NCBI RefSeq assembly: GCF_000377905.1
Contig: NZ_KB898871.1
Span: 35,001 to 99,000 of the forward strand
From: Thioalkalivibrio sp. ALMg11
Lineage (GTDB): Bacteria; Pseudomonadota; Gammaproteobacteria; Ectothiorhodospirales; Ectothiorhodospiraceae
Direction: 5' to 3'
DNA: 64,000 nucleotides
The notes below the pieces were generated by a model. That model searched no databases, had not been told where the DNA came from, and worked only from the letters and a program-made list of their open reading frames with translations. Shown here piece by piece: positions 28,393 through 37,588 of this stretch (the stretch's first letter is position 1; each line of letters starts with the position of its first letter). The position numbers and the translations under genes are program-made.

Positions 28393-31056
28393 TCAGGCCT
28401 GCAAGGGGTTGGGCCGTTCGACGTCGATCTGGTACTTCTTGATCGCCTCACTGACGGTCTGGGCCTCGACGGTCCCGGCATCGGCCAGGGCCTTCAGGGC
28501 CGTGACCGCGATGTGGTAGCGATCCACCTCGAAGTGGCGGCGCAGCGCAGCGCGGGTATCCGAGCGGCCGAAGCCGTCAGTGCCCAGCACGCGGTAGTCG
28601 GCCGGCACGAAGGCACGGATCTGGTCGGGATAGGCCTGGACGTAGTCGGTGGCGGCGATGACCGGGTCGTCCGAACCGCCCAGGCATTCCTCGACCCACG
28701 ATTTGCGCGGCTTGGCCTCCGGGTTCAGGCGCGCATGGCGGTCGGCATCGCGGCCATCGCGGGCCAGTTCGTTGAAGCTGGTCGCGCTCCATACCTCGGC
28801 GGCCACGCCGAAGTCCTGGTCCAGCAGTTCCGCAGCGGCGATGGCCTCGCGCAGGATGGTGCCGGAGCCCAGCAGGCGCACCTTCTTTTTCTTGCGACCA
28901 CCCGCCTGGAAGCGATACAGCCCGCGGCGAATGCCGTCCTCGGCACCCTTCGGCATGGCCGGCTGCGGGTAGTTCTCGTTCATCACGGTGATGTAGTAGA
29001 AGACGCTTTGCTGCTCCGCGTACATGCGGCGCATGCCGTCCTGCACGATCACCGCCAGCTCGTAGGCGAAGGTCGGGTCGTAGGCGATGCAGTTGGGGAC
29101 GTTGGCCGCCATCATCTGGCTGTGGCCGTCGTCGTGCTGCAGGCCCTCGCCGGCCAGCGTGGTGCGCCCAGCGGTCGCGCCCATCAGGAAGCCGCGCGCG
29201 CGCATGTCACCGGCGGCCCAGATCAGGTCGCCGATGCGCTGGAAGCCGAACATCGAGTAGAAGATGTAGAACGGCACCATCGCCACGCCATGCGTGGAGT
29301 AGGAGGTCGCCGCCGCGATCCAGGAGGACATGGAACCGGCCTCGTTGATCCCTTCTTCCAGGATCTGGCCCTTCTTGTCCTCCTTGTAGTACATCACCTG
29401 GTCCTTGTCCTGCGGCTCGTAGAGCTGACCGACCGAGGAGTAGATCCCCAGCTGGCGGAACAGTCCTTCCATGCCGAAGGTCCGCGCCTCGTCGGGCACG
29501 ATCGGGACCACGTTCTTGCCGATCTTCTTGTCGCGGGCCAGCAGGGTCAGCATGCGCACGAAGGCCATGGTGGTGGACATCTCGCGCTCGCCGGAGGCCT
29601 CCAGCAGGCCGTTGAAGGCATCCAGACCAGGCACCTCGAGCGGCGTGGCCAACGGCCGGCGCACGGGCAGATGACCGCCCAGGTCGTTGCGCCGCGCGTT
29701 CATGTACTTCATCTCTTCGGAGTCGGGGTCCGGCTTGATGTATTCGGCCTTCTCCACCTGCTCGTCGGACAGCGGGATATTGAAGCGGTCGCGAAACTGC
29801 TTCATGTCGTCCGAATCCATCTTCTTCTGGCTGTGGGTGCGGTTCTGGGCCTCGCCCGCCGCCCCCATGCCATAACCCTTCACGGTGTGCGCAAGGATCA
29901 CCGTCGGCTGGCCCTTGTGCTCGGCCGCCGCCTTGTAGGCCGCATAGACCTTGACCGGGTCGTGGCCGCCGCGATTCAGGCGCCAGATGTCCTCGTCGGA
30001 CATGTTGGCCACCATGCGCTGGAGCTCGGGGTACTTGCCAAAGAAGTGCTCGCGCACGTAGGCGCCATCACGCGACTTGTAGTTCTGATAGTCACCGTCG
30101 ACCGCCTCCATCATGCGTTTTTGCAGAAGGCCGTCGGTGTCCTTGGCCAACAACGGATCCCAGTAGCGGCCCCACAGGACCTTGACCACGTTCCAGCCGG
30201 CGCCGCGGAAGATCGCCTCCAGCTCCTGGATGATCTTGCCGTTGCCGCGCACCGGGCCGTCCAGGCGCTGCAGGTTGCAGTTCACCACCCAGGTCAGGTT
30301 GTCCAGCTTCTCGCGCGAGGCGAGGGTGATCGCCCCCAGGGTCTCCGGCTCGTCCACTTCGCCGTCGCCGACGAAGCTCCACACGCGGCGGTTCTTGGTC
30401 TCCGCCAGGCCGCGATCCTGCAGGTAACGCATGAAGCGCGCCTGGTAGATGCTCATGATCGGGCCCAGGCCCATGGACACCGTCGGGAACTGCCAGAAGT
30501 CCGGCATCAGCCACGGGTGGGGATACGACGACAGGCCCTTGCCATCCACCTCGCGGCGGAAGTGGTCCAGCTGCTCCTCGCTCAGGCGTCCTTCCATGAA
30601 CGCGCGGGCGTAGATGCCCGGCGAGGAATGCCCCTGGGCAAACAGCAAGTCACCGCCGTGGTCGTGCGCAGGGGCGTGCCAGAAGTGGTTGAAGCCGACG
30701 TCGTACAGCGTCGCGGCGGAGGCGAAGGTGGCGATATGCCCGCCCAGCTCGGCAGAGACCCGGTTGGCCTTCACCACCATCGCCATTGCGTTCCAGCGGA
30801 TATAGGAACGGATGCGATGCTCCACCGCGCCATCGCCCGGGTATTCCGGCTCGAGGTGCGTGGGGATGGTGTTCACGTAGGCGGTGTTGGCGGAGTACGG
30901 GAGATAGGCCCCGCTGCGGCGCGCCTTGTCGACCATTCGCTCGAGGAGGGCATGGGCCCGCTCCGGGCCATCCGTCTCCAGCACGGAGGCCAGGGCGTCG
31001 ATCCACTCCTGGGTCTCCTGCGGGTCGATATCGTGTTCGGTCGCGTTCGGGTCCAT
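28393..31056 (-). CDS. aceE: Pyruvate dehydrogenase E1 component, homodimeric type
   Basis: Thiamine diphosphate enzyme that decarboxylates pyruvate and acetylates the E2 lipoyl group. The 887 residues match AceE in length and carry typical segments: ANRVSAELGGHIATFASAA, the ThDP motif start VWSFVGDGEVDEPETLGAI, HTVKGYGMGAAGE, and a C-terminal transketolase region with LGTDGFGRSDTRAALR. The ATG at 31056 is chosen from family length and AGGGGTAG upstream. First gene of the operon; the product joins glycolysis to the TCA cycle. It is divergent from rnt with about 300 bp between the starts, where I see no clear regulator-binding site. Confidence 0.96.
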   Translation of the reverse strand: MDPNATEHDIDPQETQEWIDALASVLETDGPERAHALLERMVDKARRSGAYLPYSANTAYVNTIPTHLEPEYPGDGAVEHRIRSYIRWNAMAMVVKANRVSAELGGHIATFASAATLYDVGFNHFWHAPAHDHGGDLLFAQGHSSPGIYARAFMEGRLSEEQLDHFRREVDGKGLSSYPHPWLMPDFWQFPTVSMGLGPIMSIYQARFMRYLQDRGLAETKNRRVWSFVGDGEVDEPETLGAITLASREKLDNLTWVVNCNLQRLDGPVRGNGKIIQELEAIFRGAGWNVVKVLWGRYWDPLLAKDTDGLLQKRMMEAVDGDYQNYKSRDGAYVREHFFGKYPELQRMVANMSDEDIWRLNRGGHDPVKVYAAYKAAAEHKGQPTVILAHTVKGYGMGAAGEAQNRTHSQKKMDSDDMKQFRDRFNIPLSDEQVEKAEYIKPDPDSEEMKYMNARRNDLGGHLPVRRPLATPLEVPGLDAFNGLLEASGEREMSTTMAFVRMLTLLARDKKIGKNVVPIVPDEARTFGMEGLFRQLGIYSSVGQLYEPQDKDQVMYYKEDKKGQILEEGINEAGSMSSWIAAATSYSTHGVAMVPFYIFYSMFGFQRIGDLIWAAGDMRARGFLMGATAGRTTLAGEGLQHDDGHSQMMAANVPNCIAYDPTFAYELAVIVQDGMRRMYAEQQSVFYYITVMNENYPQPAMPKGAEDGIRRGLYRFQAGGRKKKKVRLLGSGTILREAIAAAELLDQDFGVAAEVWSATSFNELARDGRDADRHARLNPEAKPRKSWVEECLGGSDDPVIAATDYVQAYPDQIRAFVPADYRVLGTDGFGRSDTRAALRRHFEVDRYHIAVTALKALADAGTVEAQTVSEAIKKYQIDVERPNPLQA

Positions 31057-31353
31057 GCGCTCTACCCCTGAAAACGGGTTGGGAATCGGGTTGCCACTAC
31101 GGGGCCGGGCCACCGGGCAGGCGGGCATTTGCTACCATGCGCCGGTGTTGGGCGGGCATAAAAGGCGCAAGTATCCCGACTGTCCCGCCAACAGGTCAAG
31201 CCAAAGCCCGCTATGGCGCCGATCGTCGGGGAAATCTGCGGGAACGTGCGCAAACCGCGCGCAACCCGCCTGACCAGCCGGAACGCGGGCCAATCCCCCG
31301 CCCGGCGCCGCCGACATCCCGAACCACCGCCCCACCCGAAACCGAGTACCCCA

Positions 31354-32040
31354 ATGCCCGAAACCCTGCAGCTGGACCCCAATCACCGCCCGATGGCGAA
31401 CCGCTTCCGCGGCTTCCTGCCGGTGGTCGTCGACGTGGAGACCGGCGGCTTCGACTGCCGCCGGCATGCCCTGCTGCAGATCGCTGCGGTATTTCTGCGC
31501 CGCGACGCGAACGACCACCTGGTGCGCGACCGCACGGTCAGCGTGCATGTGCGGCCGTTCGAGGGTTCGGAAATGGACCCGAAGTCGCTGGAGGTCAACG
31601 GCATCGACCCCTACCACCCGCTGCGCGCGGCCTACCCCGAGGATCAGGCGATGGGCAAGGTGTTCAGCGAGGTGCGCCGGGAGGTGAAGGTCAACCACTG
31701 CAAGCGCGCGGTGCTGGTGGGGCACAACGCCCACTTCGATCTGGGCTTCGTCCACGCCACGGCCGAACGCTGCGGCATCAAACGCAACCCGTTCCACCCG
31801 TTTAGCAGCCTGGATACGGTATCCCTCGCGGCGCTGGCCTTCGGGCAGACGGTGCTGGCGCGCGCGGCGGACGCCGCGGGACTGGGCTGGGACGCCGAGT
31901 CGGCGCACAGCGCGGCCTTCGATGCGGAAAAGACGGCGGACATCTTCTGCCAGATCACCAACCGCTGGCAGGACGGGATCGGGGTGCCGCAAAACGCCCT
32001 GCGCCTGCCCGACCCGGAAGAACTCCCGCCCGGGAGTTGA
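31354..32040 (+). CDS. rnt: Ribonuclease T
   Basis: 3'-5' exoribonuclease that trims tRNA and other stable RNA 3' ends. The 228-residue DEDDh protein has ExoI DVETGGFD (D27, E29), ExoII region [12 protein letters not shown], and Exo[17 protein letters not shown]. The family-specific segment [15 protein letters not shown] and the length fit RNase T rather than DnaQ. The ATG at 31354 is favoured; a longer frame upstream adds a Pro/Arg-rich piece without homology. The next gene, grxD, is convergent. rnt beside grxD is frequent in Gammaproteobacteria. Confidence 0.92.
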   Translation: MPETLQLDPNHRPMANRFRGFLPVVVDVETGGFDCRRHALLQIAAVFLRRDANDHLVRDRTVSVHVRPFEGSEMDPKSLEVNGIDPYHPLRAAYPEDQAMGKVFSEVRREVKVNHCKRAVLVGHNAHFDLGFVHATAERCGIKRNPFHPFSSLDTVSLAALAFGQTVLARAADAAGLGWDAESAHSAAFDAEKTADIFCQITNRWQDGIGVPQNALRLPDPEELPPGS

Positions 32041-32044
32041 ACGT

Positions 32045-32091
32045 AAAAAACCCGCCGCCCGAGCCGCCACAAGGGCGCCCGGGTGACGGGT
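32045..32091 (-). terminator. Terminator of grxD
   Basis: On the minus strand an imperfect stem closed by ACCCG/CGGGT pairs is followed by six T, 40 bp after the grxD stop. The same stem lies directly after rnt on the other strand but without a T run in that direction. Confidence 0.7.
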
Positions 32092-32131
32092 CATATGACG
32101 GACGGCCGCATGGCCGCCGGGCCAGTTCTGC

Positions 32132-32461
32132 CTAGCTGGCCGCGCGCTTGGCGTGGGCCTCGTCGACCATCTTCTTCAGCTCGCCGCTCTCGAACATCTC
32201 GAGGGTGATGTCGCAGCCCCCGACCAGCTCGCCGTCAATATAGACCTGCGGGAAGGTCGGCCAGTCGGCGAAGCGCGGCAGGTTCTGCATGACTTCCTGA
32301 TCCGCGATCACGTTCACGTAGCCGAATTCCTGGTCGCAGCGCTTGAGCGCCTCCACCGCACGGCTGGAGAACCCGCACATGGGGAACTGCGGGGTGCCCT
32401 TCATGAAGATCACCACCGGATTGTCTTCCACCTGCTGGCGGATGCGATCCATTACGTCCAT
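32132..32461 (-). CDS. grxD: Monothiol glutaredoxin, Grx4 family
   Basis: Monothiol glutaredoxin that binds and transfers [2Fe-2S] clusters with glutathione. The 109-residue protein has the CGFS active site (C29-S32) in PMCGFSSRA, the glutathione-binding WPTFPQVYIDGELVGGCDI, and a lysine in IFMKGTP. The ATG at 32461 has GGGAG eight bases upstream; a second ATG nine bases inside is less likely. With erpA, two Fe-S delivery factors are present in the window. Terminator downstream; a possible promoter lies upstream at the end of ychF. Confidence 0.94.
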   Translation of the reverse strand: MDVMDRIRQQVEDNPVVIFMKGTPQFPMCGFSSRAVEALKRCDQEFGYVNVIADQEVMQNLPRFADWPTFPQVYIDGELVGGCDITLEMFESGELKKMVDEAHAKRAAS

Positions 32462-32533
32462 TACTGTACTCCCGAAATTTGGTGCCAAAACGGGGCGCGG
32501 CCGGCACTGCAACACACCCCGGACTTAATACCT

Positions 32534-32562
32534 AGTATAACGCTCAGACATTGAAGCGGAAA
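32534..32562 (-). promoter_or_regulatory. Weak candidate promoter for grxD
   Basis: On the minus strand TATACT (32534-32539) is a good -10 in a locally AT-rich patch. A weak TTTCCG (32557-32562) stands 17 bp before it. The -35 lies inside the end of ychF. Confidence 0.3.
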
Positions 32563-33638
32563 TGTACCACGTCGCCTTCTCTCAGCATGTATTCCTTGCC
32601 TTCGAGGCGCCATTTGCCCGCGTCCTTCGCGCCCTGCTCGCCGTTGTATCCAACGAAATCGTCGTACCCCACCACCTCGGCACGAATGAAACCGCGCTCG
32701 AAATCGGTGTGGATCGCCCCCGCCCCCTGCGGCGCGGTGGAGCCCTGGCGAACGGTCCAGGCACGCACCTCTTTCTCGCCCGCAGTAAAGAAGGTCTGCA
32801 GGTTCAGCAGGCGGTAGGCCGTCCGGATCACCCGGTCCAGCCCCGGCTCCTCGAGGCCCAGATCAGCCAGGAACTCGGTGCGTTCCTCGGGATCCAGCAC
32901 TGCGATCTCGGCCTCGATGGCCGCGCAGACGCTGACCACTTCGGCGCCCTCCTCGGCCGCCTTCGCCTGCACGGCCTCGACCATGGCATTGCCGCCGACC
33001 AGCGAGGCCTCGTCCACATTGGCAATGTACATCGCCGGCTTGAGGGTCAACAGGTGCAGGTCGTAGAGGGCTCGCCGCTCGTCCTCGTCCAGACCCTGCG
33101 CCCGTGCCGGAATGCCCTGATCAAGGCCCGCCGACACCTTCTCGGCCGCCTGCAACTGGGCGATGGCGGTCTTGTCCTGCGACTTGGCCGCACGTGCCAG
33201 CCGGGACAGCGCCTTGTTCACCGTCTCGAGGTCCGCCAGCATCAGCTCGGTGCTGATGGTCTCGATATCCGCCAGCGGATCCACCTTTCCGGCGACATGC
33301 ACGATGTCGTCATCCTCGAAACAGCGCACCACCTGGGCGATCGCATCCGTCTCGCGGATATGCGCCAGGAACTGGTTGCCCAGCCCCTCGCCCTGGGCGG
33401 CGCCGGCGACCAGACCGGCGATATCCACAAACTCGACCGTGGTCGGCAGCGTGCGCTGGGGCTTCACGATCTCGGCGAGCCGCGTCAGCCGCGGGTCCGG
33501 GACCTCCACCACGCCCACGTTCGGGTCGATGGTGCAGAAGGGATAGTTCTCCGCCGCGATGTCCGCGCGCGTGAGGGCATTGAACAGGGTGGACTTGCCG
33601 ACATTCGGCAGGCCCACGATCCCGCATTTCAGACTCAT
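32544..33638 (-). CDS. ychF: Redox-regulated ATPase YchF
   Basis: Obg-family P-loop protein that prefers ATP to GTP and binds ribosomes. The 364-residue protein has G1 GLPNVGKST at residues 9-17, the switch segment [13 protein letters not shown]3 DIAGLVAGA, the coiled-coil insertion around 125-200, and a C-terminal TGS domain ending [12 protein letters not shown]. The length is that of the family. Its ATG overlaps the pth stop (ATGA). The order prs, rplY, pth, ychF is standard in Gammaproteobacteria. Confidence 0.95.
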   Translation of the reverse strand: MSLKCGIVGLPNVGKSTLFNALTRADIAAENYPFCTIDPNVGVVEVPDPRLTRLAEIVKPQRTLPTTVEFVDIAGLVAGAAQGEGLGNQFLAHIRETDAIAQVVRCFEDDDIVHVAGKVDPLADIETISTELMLADLETVNKALSRLARAAKSQDKTAIAQLQAAEKVSAGLDQGIPARAQGLDEDERRALYDLHLLTLKPAMYIANVDEASLVGGNAMVEAVQAKAAEEGAEVVSVCAAIEAEIAVLDPEERTEFLADLGLEEPGLDRVIRTAYRLLNLQTFFTAGEKEVRAWTVRQGSTAPQGAGAIHTDFERGFIRAEVVGYDDFVGYNGEQGAKDAGKWRLEGKEYMLREGDVVHFRFNV

Positions 33639-34264
33639 GGGGCTTCCTCGGAGTTCTTGGGGCCGGCCGGCTTCGACCCGCTCCCATGCAGATTGCGCAC
33701 GGCCTCGTCCCAGCGCCCGGCCACCAGGGCCGGGATCTGGTCCTGGGCCGTATCGATGGCCTCCTCGATGGCCCGGGCATCATCCCGCCCGGGGCGATCG
33801 AGCACGAACGGCACCACGTCGTCGCGATGCCCCGGGTGCCCAATGCCAACCCGCAGCCGGGCGTAGTCCGGTCCGCCCATGTGGCGATGCAGATCGCGCA
33901 GCCCGTTGTGTCCGCCATGGCCGCCGCCCAGCTTCAGCCGCACCACGCCGGGATCGAGATCCAGCTCGTCATGCACGACCAGGATGGCCGCGGGCGGGAT
34001 ACGGTAGAAATCCGCGCACTTGCGTACCGGCAGGCCACTCTTGTTCATGAAGCTCATGGGCTTGAGCAGCCAGCAGTCGCCGTCCGGCAGGGCCAGACGT
34101 GCCGCTTCACCATCGAAGCGACTCTCGGGGCGGAACTCCGCGCCATGGCGGCGGGCCAGGGTGTCCACAAACCAGAAACCCGCGTTATGCCGGGTTTCGG
34201 CATAACGCGGGCCCGGGTTGCCCAGCCCGACCACTAGACGGATCGGTTCGGGTTGGATCGCCAT
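33635..34264 (-). CDS. pth: Peptidyl-tRNA hydrolase
   Basis: Releases tRNA from prematurely dropped peptidyl-tRNA. The 209-residue protein has the active-site residues of the family: N16 and H26 in [24 protein letters not shown], and the HDELDL aspartate. The glycine-rich [14 protein letters not shown] is typical. The C-terminal 20 residues ([15 protein letters not shown]) are an extra flexible tail. Its stop overlaps the start of ychF. Confidence 0.95.
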   Translation of the reverse strand: MAIQPEPIRLVVGLGNPGPRYAETRHNAGFWFVDTLARRHGAEFRPESRFDGEAARLALPDGDCWLLKPMSFMNKSGLPVRKCADFYRIPPAAILVVHDELDLDPGVVRLKLGGGHGGHNGLRDLHRHMGGPDYARLRVGIGHPGHRDDVVPFVLDRPGRDDARAIEEAIDTAQDQIPALVAGRWDEAVRNLHGSGSKPAGPKNSEEAP

Positions 34265-34288
34265 CAGTCAGGCGGCAAGCCGCAAGGC

Positions 34289-34990
34289 TTACTCCTTGTC
34301 CCCGGACTCCGACTCGTCGCCGGAAGCGGCCTCGTCGCCACCCTCGGCTTCTTCGCCACCTTCGGCTTCCGCGGCTTCGCCTTCGAGCTCTTCCTCTTCC
34401 GCCTTGGCGGAACGCGGCAGCAGCACGCTGACCACGGCGTAGTCGTATTCCTCGCCGTGCATCAGGGCCACGCTCTGCACGCCTTCCGGCAGCTTCAGCT
34501 CGGAAATGTGCACGGTGTCACCGACATCCAGCTCGATCACGTCGAGATCGATGGACTCAGGCAGATCGCCCGGCAGACACTCGACCTCGAGCTCGTTGAT
34601 CATGCGGCTAACCATGCCGCCGCCCAGCTTCACACCCTTGCACTCTTCCTCGTTGTGGAAGTGCAGCGGCACGCTGACGCGGATCGGCTGATTGGCGCTC
34701 ACGCGCATCAGGTCGACGTGGTAGATGGTCGGCTTGAACGGATGGCGCTGTACATCACGCAGGATCGCCTTCTCGGTCTTGCCGCCCAGCTTCACGCTCA
34801 GGATGTGCGAATAGAACGCATCTTCCTTGAGGTTGTGGACCATCGCGTTGTGATCCAGGGTTATTGACACGGCGTCCTTGTCCGCCCCGTACAGGATGGC
34901 GGGCAGCTTGCCGGCACGACGCAGGCGGCGGCTCGCACTCGAACCCTGTTCGTCACGCTTCTCGGCTTCAATGGTAAAGCTCATGCTCAT
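34289..34990 (-). CDS. rplY: 50S ribosomal protein L25/general stress protein Ctc
   Basis: Binds 5S rRNA in the large subunit. The 233-residue protein is the long Ctc type: an N-terminal L25 domain (about 1-95, with [15 protein letters not shown]) and a C-terminal TL5-like beta domain (about 100-190), followed by an acidic tail rich in Glu, Ala and Gly. The ATG at 34990 has GGAG nine bases upstream; an in-frame ATG two codons later is possible. It lies between prs and pth with two hairpins on its 5' side. Confidence 0.93.
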   Translation of the reverse strand: MSMSFTIEAEKRDEQGSSASRRLRRAGKLPAILYGADKDAVSITLDHNAMVHNLKEDAFYSHILSVKLGGKTEKAILRDVQRHPFKPTIYHVDLMRVSANQPIRVSVPLHFHNEEECKGVKLGGGMVSRMINELEVECLPGDLPESIDLDVIELDVGDTVHISELKLPEGVQSVALMHGEEYDYAVVSVLLPRSAKAEEEELEGEAAEAEGGEEAEGGDEAASGDESESGDKE

Positions 34991-35010
34991 TGCTACGGTC
35001 TCCAAAATGA

Positions 35011-35063
35011 AAGGCGCTTCACCCGAAGCGCCTTGAACACACCCCGCCCGCGACCAGGCGGGG
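35011..35063 (-). promoter_or_regulatory. Two hairpins in the prs-rplY spacer
   Basis: Hairpin 1: 35011-35020 pairs with 35025-35034, ten perfect pairs with a 4-nt loop (AAGGCGCTTC/GAAGCGCCTT). On the minus strand it is followed by a broken T tract. Hairpin 2: 35042-35048 with 35057-35063 (CCCCGCC/GGCGGGG). They may attenuate read-through from prs, act as processing sites, or serve as an rplY leader. Confidence 0.5.
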
Positions 35064-35128
35064 CGCTGAAGGGAGGCAAGCCTCCCGAAATCGGTTATCG
35101 CCCGTCCACGGATCTAGTCCACGCGGGT

Positions 35129-36085
35129 CTAGTCCATGAACAGCGAGCTGACGGACTCTTCGAGATTAATGCGACGGATGGTCTCCGCAAGCATCTCCGC
35201 GACCGACAACTGGCGAATCTTTTCGCACGCCTGCGCATTGGGCTGCAGGGCCAGGGTGTCGGTCACCACCAGCTCGTCAAGCGCCGAACCGTTTATATTA
35301 TCAATTGCCGCGCCGGAAAGCACGGGGTGCGTGGCATAGGCCATCACCGATTCCGCCCCGTGTGCCTTCAGGGCCTTCGCCGCCTGACACAGCGTCCCGG
35401 CGGTATCCACCAGGTCGTCGATGATGATGCAGGACTTGCCGCGCACATCACCGATGATGTGCATCACCTCGGACTCGTTGGCGCGCGGCCGGCGCTTGTC
35501 AATGATCGCCAGATCGGCGTCGTCCAGTCGCTTGGCGATGGCGCGGGCCCGCACCACCCCACCGACATCCGGCGACACCACGGTCAGGTCGCCCGAGACA
35601 TGCCGCCAGACGTCGCCCAGCAGCACCGGCGAGGCATAGATATTGTCCACCGGGACATTAAAGAAACCCTGGACCTGGTCGGCGTGCACATCGATGGTCA
35701 GCACACGATCCGCGCCCACCGCCTCGATCATGTTGGCGACCACCTTGGCCGAGATCGGCACCCGCGCCGAGCGCACCCGGCGATCCTGACGCGCGTAGCC
35801 GAAATACGGGATCACCGTGGTGATGCGTCCGGCCGAGGCCCGGCGCAACGCATCCACCATGATCACCAGTTCCATGATGTTTTCGTTGGTCGGCTGCCCG
35901 GTCGGCTGGATCAGGAAGACGTCGCGGCCGCGCACATTCTCCAGCAACTCGACCTGCACCTCGCCATCGCTGAAACGCCCCACGATGGCCTTGCCCATCG
36001 GCAGCCCCAGGTGCTCTGCAACGGCCTGGGCGAGACGCGGGTTGGCATTGCCCGCGAAGATCATCATGCGATTCTTGTCGACCAC
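35129..36085 (-). CDS. prs: Ribose-phosphate pyrophosphokinase
   Basis: Makes PRPP from ribose 5-phosphate and ATP for nucleotide, histidine and tryptophan synthesis. The 318-residue protein has the family motifs: [18 protein letters not shown] at the N-terminus, the flexible loop [16 protein letters not shown], the divalent-ion site ADQVQGFF, and the PRPP loop [13 protein letters not shown]. The start is GTG at 36085; an ATG six codons later is the alternative. Next upstream on the strand is tRNA-Gln. Confidence 0.95.
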   Translation of the reverse strand: MVDKNRMMIFAGNANPRLAQAVAEHLGLPMGKAIVGRFSDGEVQVELLENVRGRDVFLIQPTGQPTNENIMELVIMVDALRRASAGRITTVIPYFGYARQDRRVRSARVPISAKVVANMIEAVGADRVLTIDVHADQVQGFFNVPVDNIYASPVLLGDVWRHVSGDLTVVSPDVGGVVRARAIAKRLDDADLAIIDKRRPRANESEVMHIIGDVRGKSCIIIDDLVDTAGTLCQAAKALKAHGAESVMAYATHPVLSGAAIDNINGSALDELVVTDTLALQPNAQACEKIRQLSVAEMLAETIRRINLEESVSSLFMD

Positions 36086-36141
36086 GGTTCGTCCCGGTCT
36101 GGATGGAGTGGAGCGGGCGCTCTAGAACGCCCGAACTCCAA

Positions 36142-36170
36142 ATTATAGACCCCGGATCGGGACCGGGGTC
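36142..36170 (-). promoter_or_regulatory. Candidate prs promoter (-10 element) and adjoining hairpin
   Basis: A perfect consensus TATAAT lies at 36142-36147 on the minus strand, 57 bp before the prs start. No good -35 hexamer stands at 16-18 bp. Immediately upstream, 36148-36155 pairs with 36163-36170 (GACCCCGG/CCGGGGTC). This hairpin could end the tRNA-Gln transcript or sit in the promoter spacer. Confidence 0.4.
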
Positions 36171-36212
36171 TTGATGGTTTTGCTTCGCGCCCTTCTGGCG
36201 CGAAGCGGTTGT

Positions 36213-36336
36213 TGGCTGGGCCGGCAGGATTACGGCGCTGCGCGCCGCCCCCATCTCATGGAAACCGGGCCGCCGCCTGCGGCGGCGTTCTCTCGCGGCT
36301 ACGCCGCTCGAGTCGAACCCGGTTCTCATCCTGCCG
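36213..36336 (-). repeat. tRNA-Gln 3'-end fragment fused to a hairpin element
   Basis: Bases 36213-36231 are identical to the last 19 nt of the tRNA-Gln gene at 36386-36404. In the T-loop the match stops and a palindromic insert (ACGGCGCTGCGCGCC ... GGCTACGCCGCTCG) follows. After it the tRNA sequence TCGAACC resumes at 36313, and ATCCTGCCG at 36328 pairs back with the start. The 5' half of the tRNA is missing. A related insert is found in the copy at 36537-36691. A separate 9-bp hairpin (CTTCGCGCC/GGCGCGAAG) lies just to the left near 36183-36206. Confidence 0.65.
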
Positions 36337-36385
36337 TCCCGGCAGTTCACTCAGTGCCCCGCGCCGGCGGCGCGGGGCGATTGTA

Positions 36386-36460
36386 TGGCTGGGCCGGCAG
36401 GATTCGAACCTGCGCATGGCGGGATCAAAACCCGCTGCCTTACCGCTTGGCTACGGCCCA
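36386..36460 (-). tRNA. tRNA-Gln (anticodon TTG)
   Basis: A 75-nt cloverleaf with encoded CCA. The acceptor stem pairs TGGGCCG with CGGCCCA, the D arm contains AGCGGTAAGGC, the anticodon stem GCGGG/CCCGC holds loop TTTTGAT (anticodon TTG), and the T arm is GCAGG-TTCGAAT-CCTGC. All stems are intact. It lies between ispE and prs as in many Gammaproteobacteria, flanked on both sides by damaged relatives. Confidence 0.95.
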
Positions 36461-36536
36461 ATATCTCCCTGAACTCTATTGTACTGCCTGGCCGGCGTCG
36501 TGCCCGGCTCACCCCGCGGATCGGCAATGCCGATCC

Positions 36537-36691
36537 GGGCCGGCAGGATGATGGCGCTGCGCGCCACCCCACCGTTCATCAACTTCGGGGCCGTCACCTT
36601 CGGCGACGGTCGGTCGCGGCTGCGCCGCTCACGTCGAACCTGGCGCTTAGCGGAATCAAAACCCGCTGCCTTACCGCTTGGCTACGGCCCA
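36537..36691 (-). pseudogene. tRNA-Gln pseudogene interrupted in the T-loop
   Basis: The acceptor and T-arm 3' part (36537-36549, GGGCCGGCAGGAT) and the rest of the tRNA (36634-36691) match tRNA-Gln closely, including the whole 5' half and TTTTGAT anticodon loop. About 84 bp (36550-36633) are inserted in the T-loop. The insert starts GATGGCGCTGCGCGCC and ends GGCTGCGCCGCTCACG. One base of the anticodon stem is changed so its top pair is lost, and the encoded CCA is absent. It is not expected to work as a tRNA unless the insert is removed. Confidence 0.7.
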
Positions 36692-36703
36692 ATAACTCTG
36701 GAC

Positions 36704-37588
36704 TTATTCTTTTTCGGTGCTGCCGTCACACGCCGGCAACCAGGCCTGCAAGGGCGACGTGTTCTGCAACGTCGTCACCCAGCTTTTCCACGGGGCGGGC
36801 TGCGCGGACTGAGCTGCCCGGGCCGCCCCCTCATCGGGAAACATCCCGAACACGCAGCCGCCGCTACCGCTCAGATGCGCCCGGGGGCTTTGATCAGCCA
36901 GCCAGGCCAGCGCGTGATCGACCTCCGGATAGCGCGCCCGAACGACCGGTTCGAACACGTTCACAAACCGCTCGGCGTCGATCGCGGACGAAATTGTCTC
37001 GGTGGCGCAGTCGCGTGTCAATTCCGCACACCCGAACATGGCCCCGGTGGCGACCGAAACGCCGGGATCAATCAGCAGAATCCAGCCGGTATCCGGGGCC
37101 ACGGGCGCAAGCCGCTCACCCACCCCCTCGGCCCAGGCGGCATGTCCGGCGACGAACACCGGCACATCAGCCCCCAGCTCCAGCCCGATCGCCGCCAGCC
37201 GCTCAACCGGGCAGCCCAGATCAAACAGGTAATTCAGGGCCACCAGCGTGGTGGCGGCATCGGAACTGCCGCCACCCAGGCCGCCCCCCACCGGAATGCG
37301 CTTGTCGAGGTGGATGCGCACGCCAAAGGGCTTGTCCGCCACCTCGGCCAGGCGCCGGGCCGTCCGCAGGCAGAGGTTATCGACCCCGTCGATGGCCTCG
37401 CCGGCCATCTCGAAGCGCCCCTCGGGCAAGGGATCGAAGCGCAGGCTGTCAGCCAGCCCGAGGAACTGGAACACCGTCTGCAGCTCGTGATAGCCATCCG
37501 CCCGGCGGCCGGTGATGTGCAGGAAACGATTGATCTTGGCCGGGGCCGGAAAGGGCATCCCGAACCCCCCGCCCGTCGCCGCACTCAC
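36704..37588 (-). CDS. ispE: 4-diphosphocytidyl-2-C-methyl-D-erythritol kinase
   Basis: GHMP kinase of the MEP isoprenoid pathway. The 294-residue protein has PAPAKINRFLHITGRRADGYHEL at the N-terminus, the ATP loop PVGGGLGGGSSDAATTL, and the C-terminal HLSGSGGCVFGMF. The GTG at 37588 overlaps the lolB stop (GTGA) and puts the first strand about a dozen residues from the N-terminus; an earlier in-frame ATG adds nine residues. The run TPR, lolB, ispE is linked by 4-nt overlaps. tRNA-Gln and its pseudogene lie downstream. Confidence 0.94.
   Translation of the reverse strand: MSAATGGGFGMPFPAPAKINRFLHITGRRADGYHELQTVFQFLGLADSLRFDPLPEGRFEMAGEAIDGVDNLCLRTARRLAEVADKPFGVRIHLDKRIPVGGGLGGGSSDAATTLVALNYLFDLGCPVERLAAIGLELGADVPVFVAGHAAWAEGVGERLAPVAPDTGWILLIDPGVSVATGAMFGCAELTRDCATETISSAIDAERFVNVFEPVVRARYPEVDHALAWLADQSPRAHLSGSGGCVFGMFPDEGAARAAQSAQPAPWKSWVTTLQNTSPLQAWLPACDGSTEKE

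Noticed and set aside
24489-28442. A 1317-codon open frame on the plus strand
   Set aside because: It is wholly antisense to lpdA and aceF plus part of the MotY-like gene. It follows their codon-position GC bias and has His/Gln/Arg-rich composition without motifs.
27442-31071. A 1209-codon open frame on the plus strand
   Set aside because: Antisense to aceF and aceE, in the mirrored frame typical of GC-rich genes; no protein-like features.
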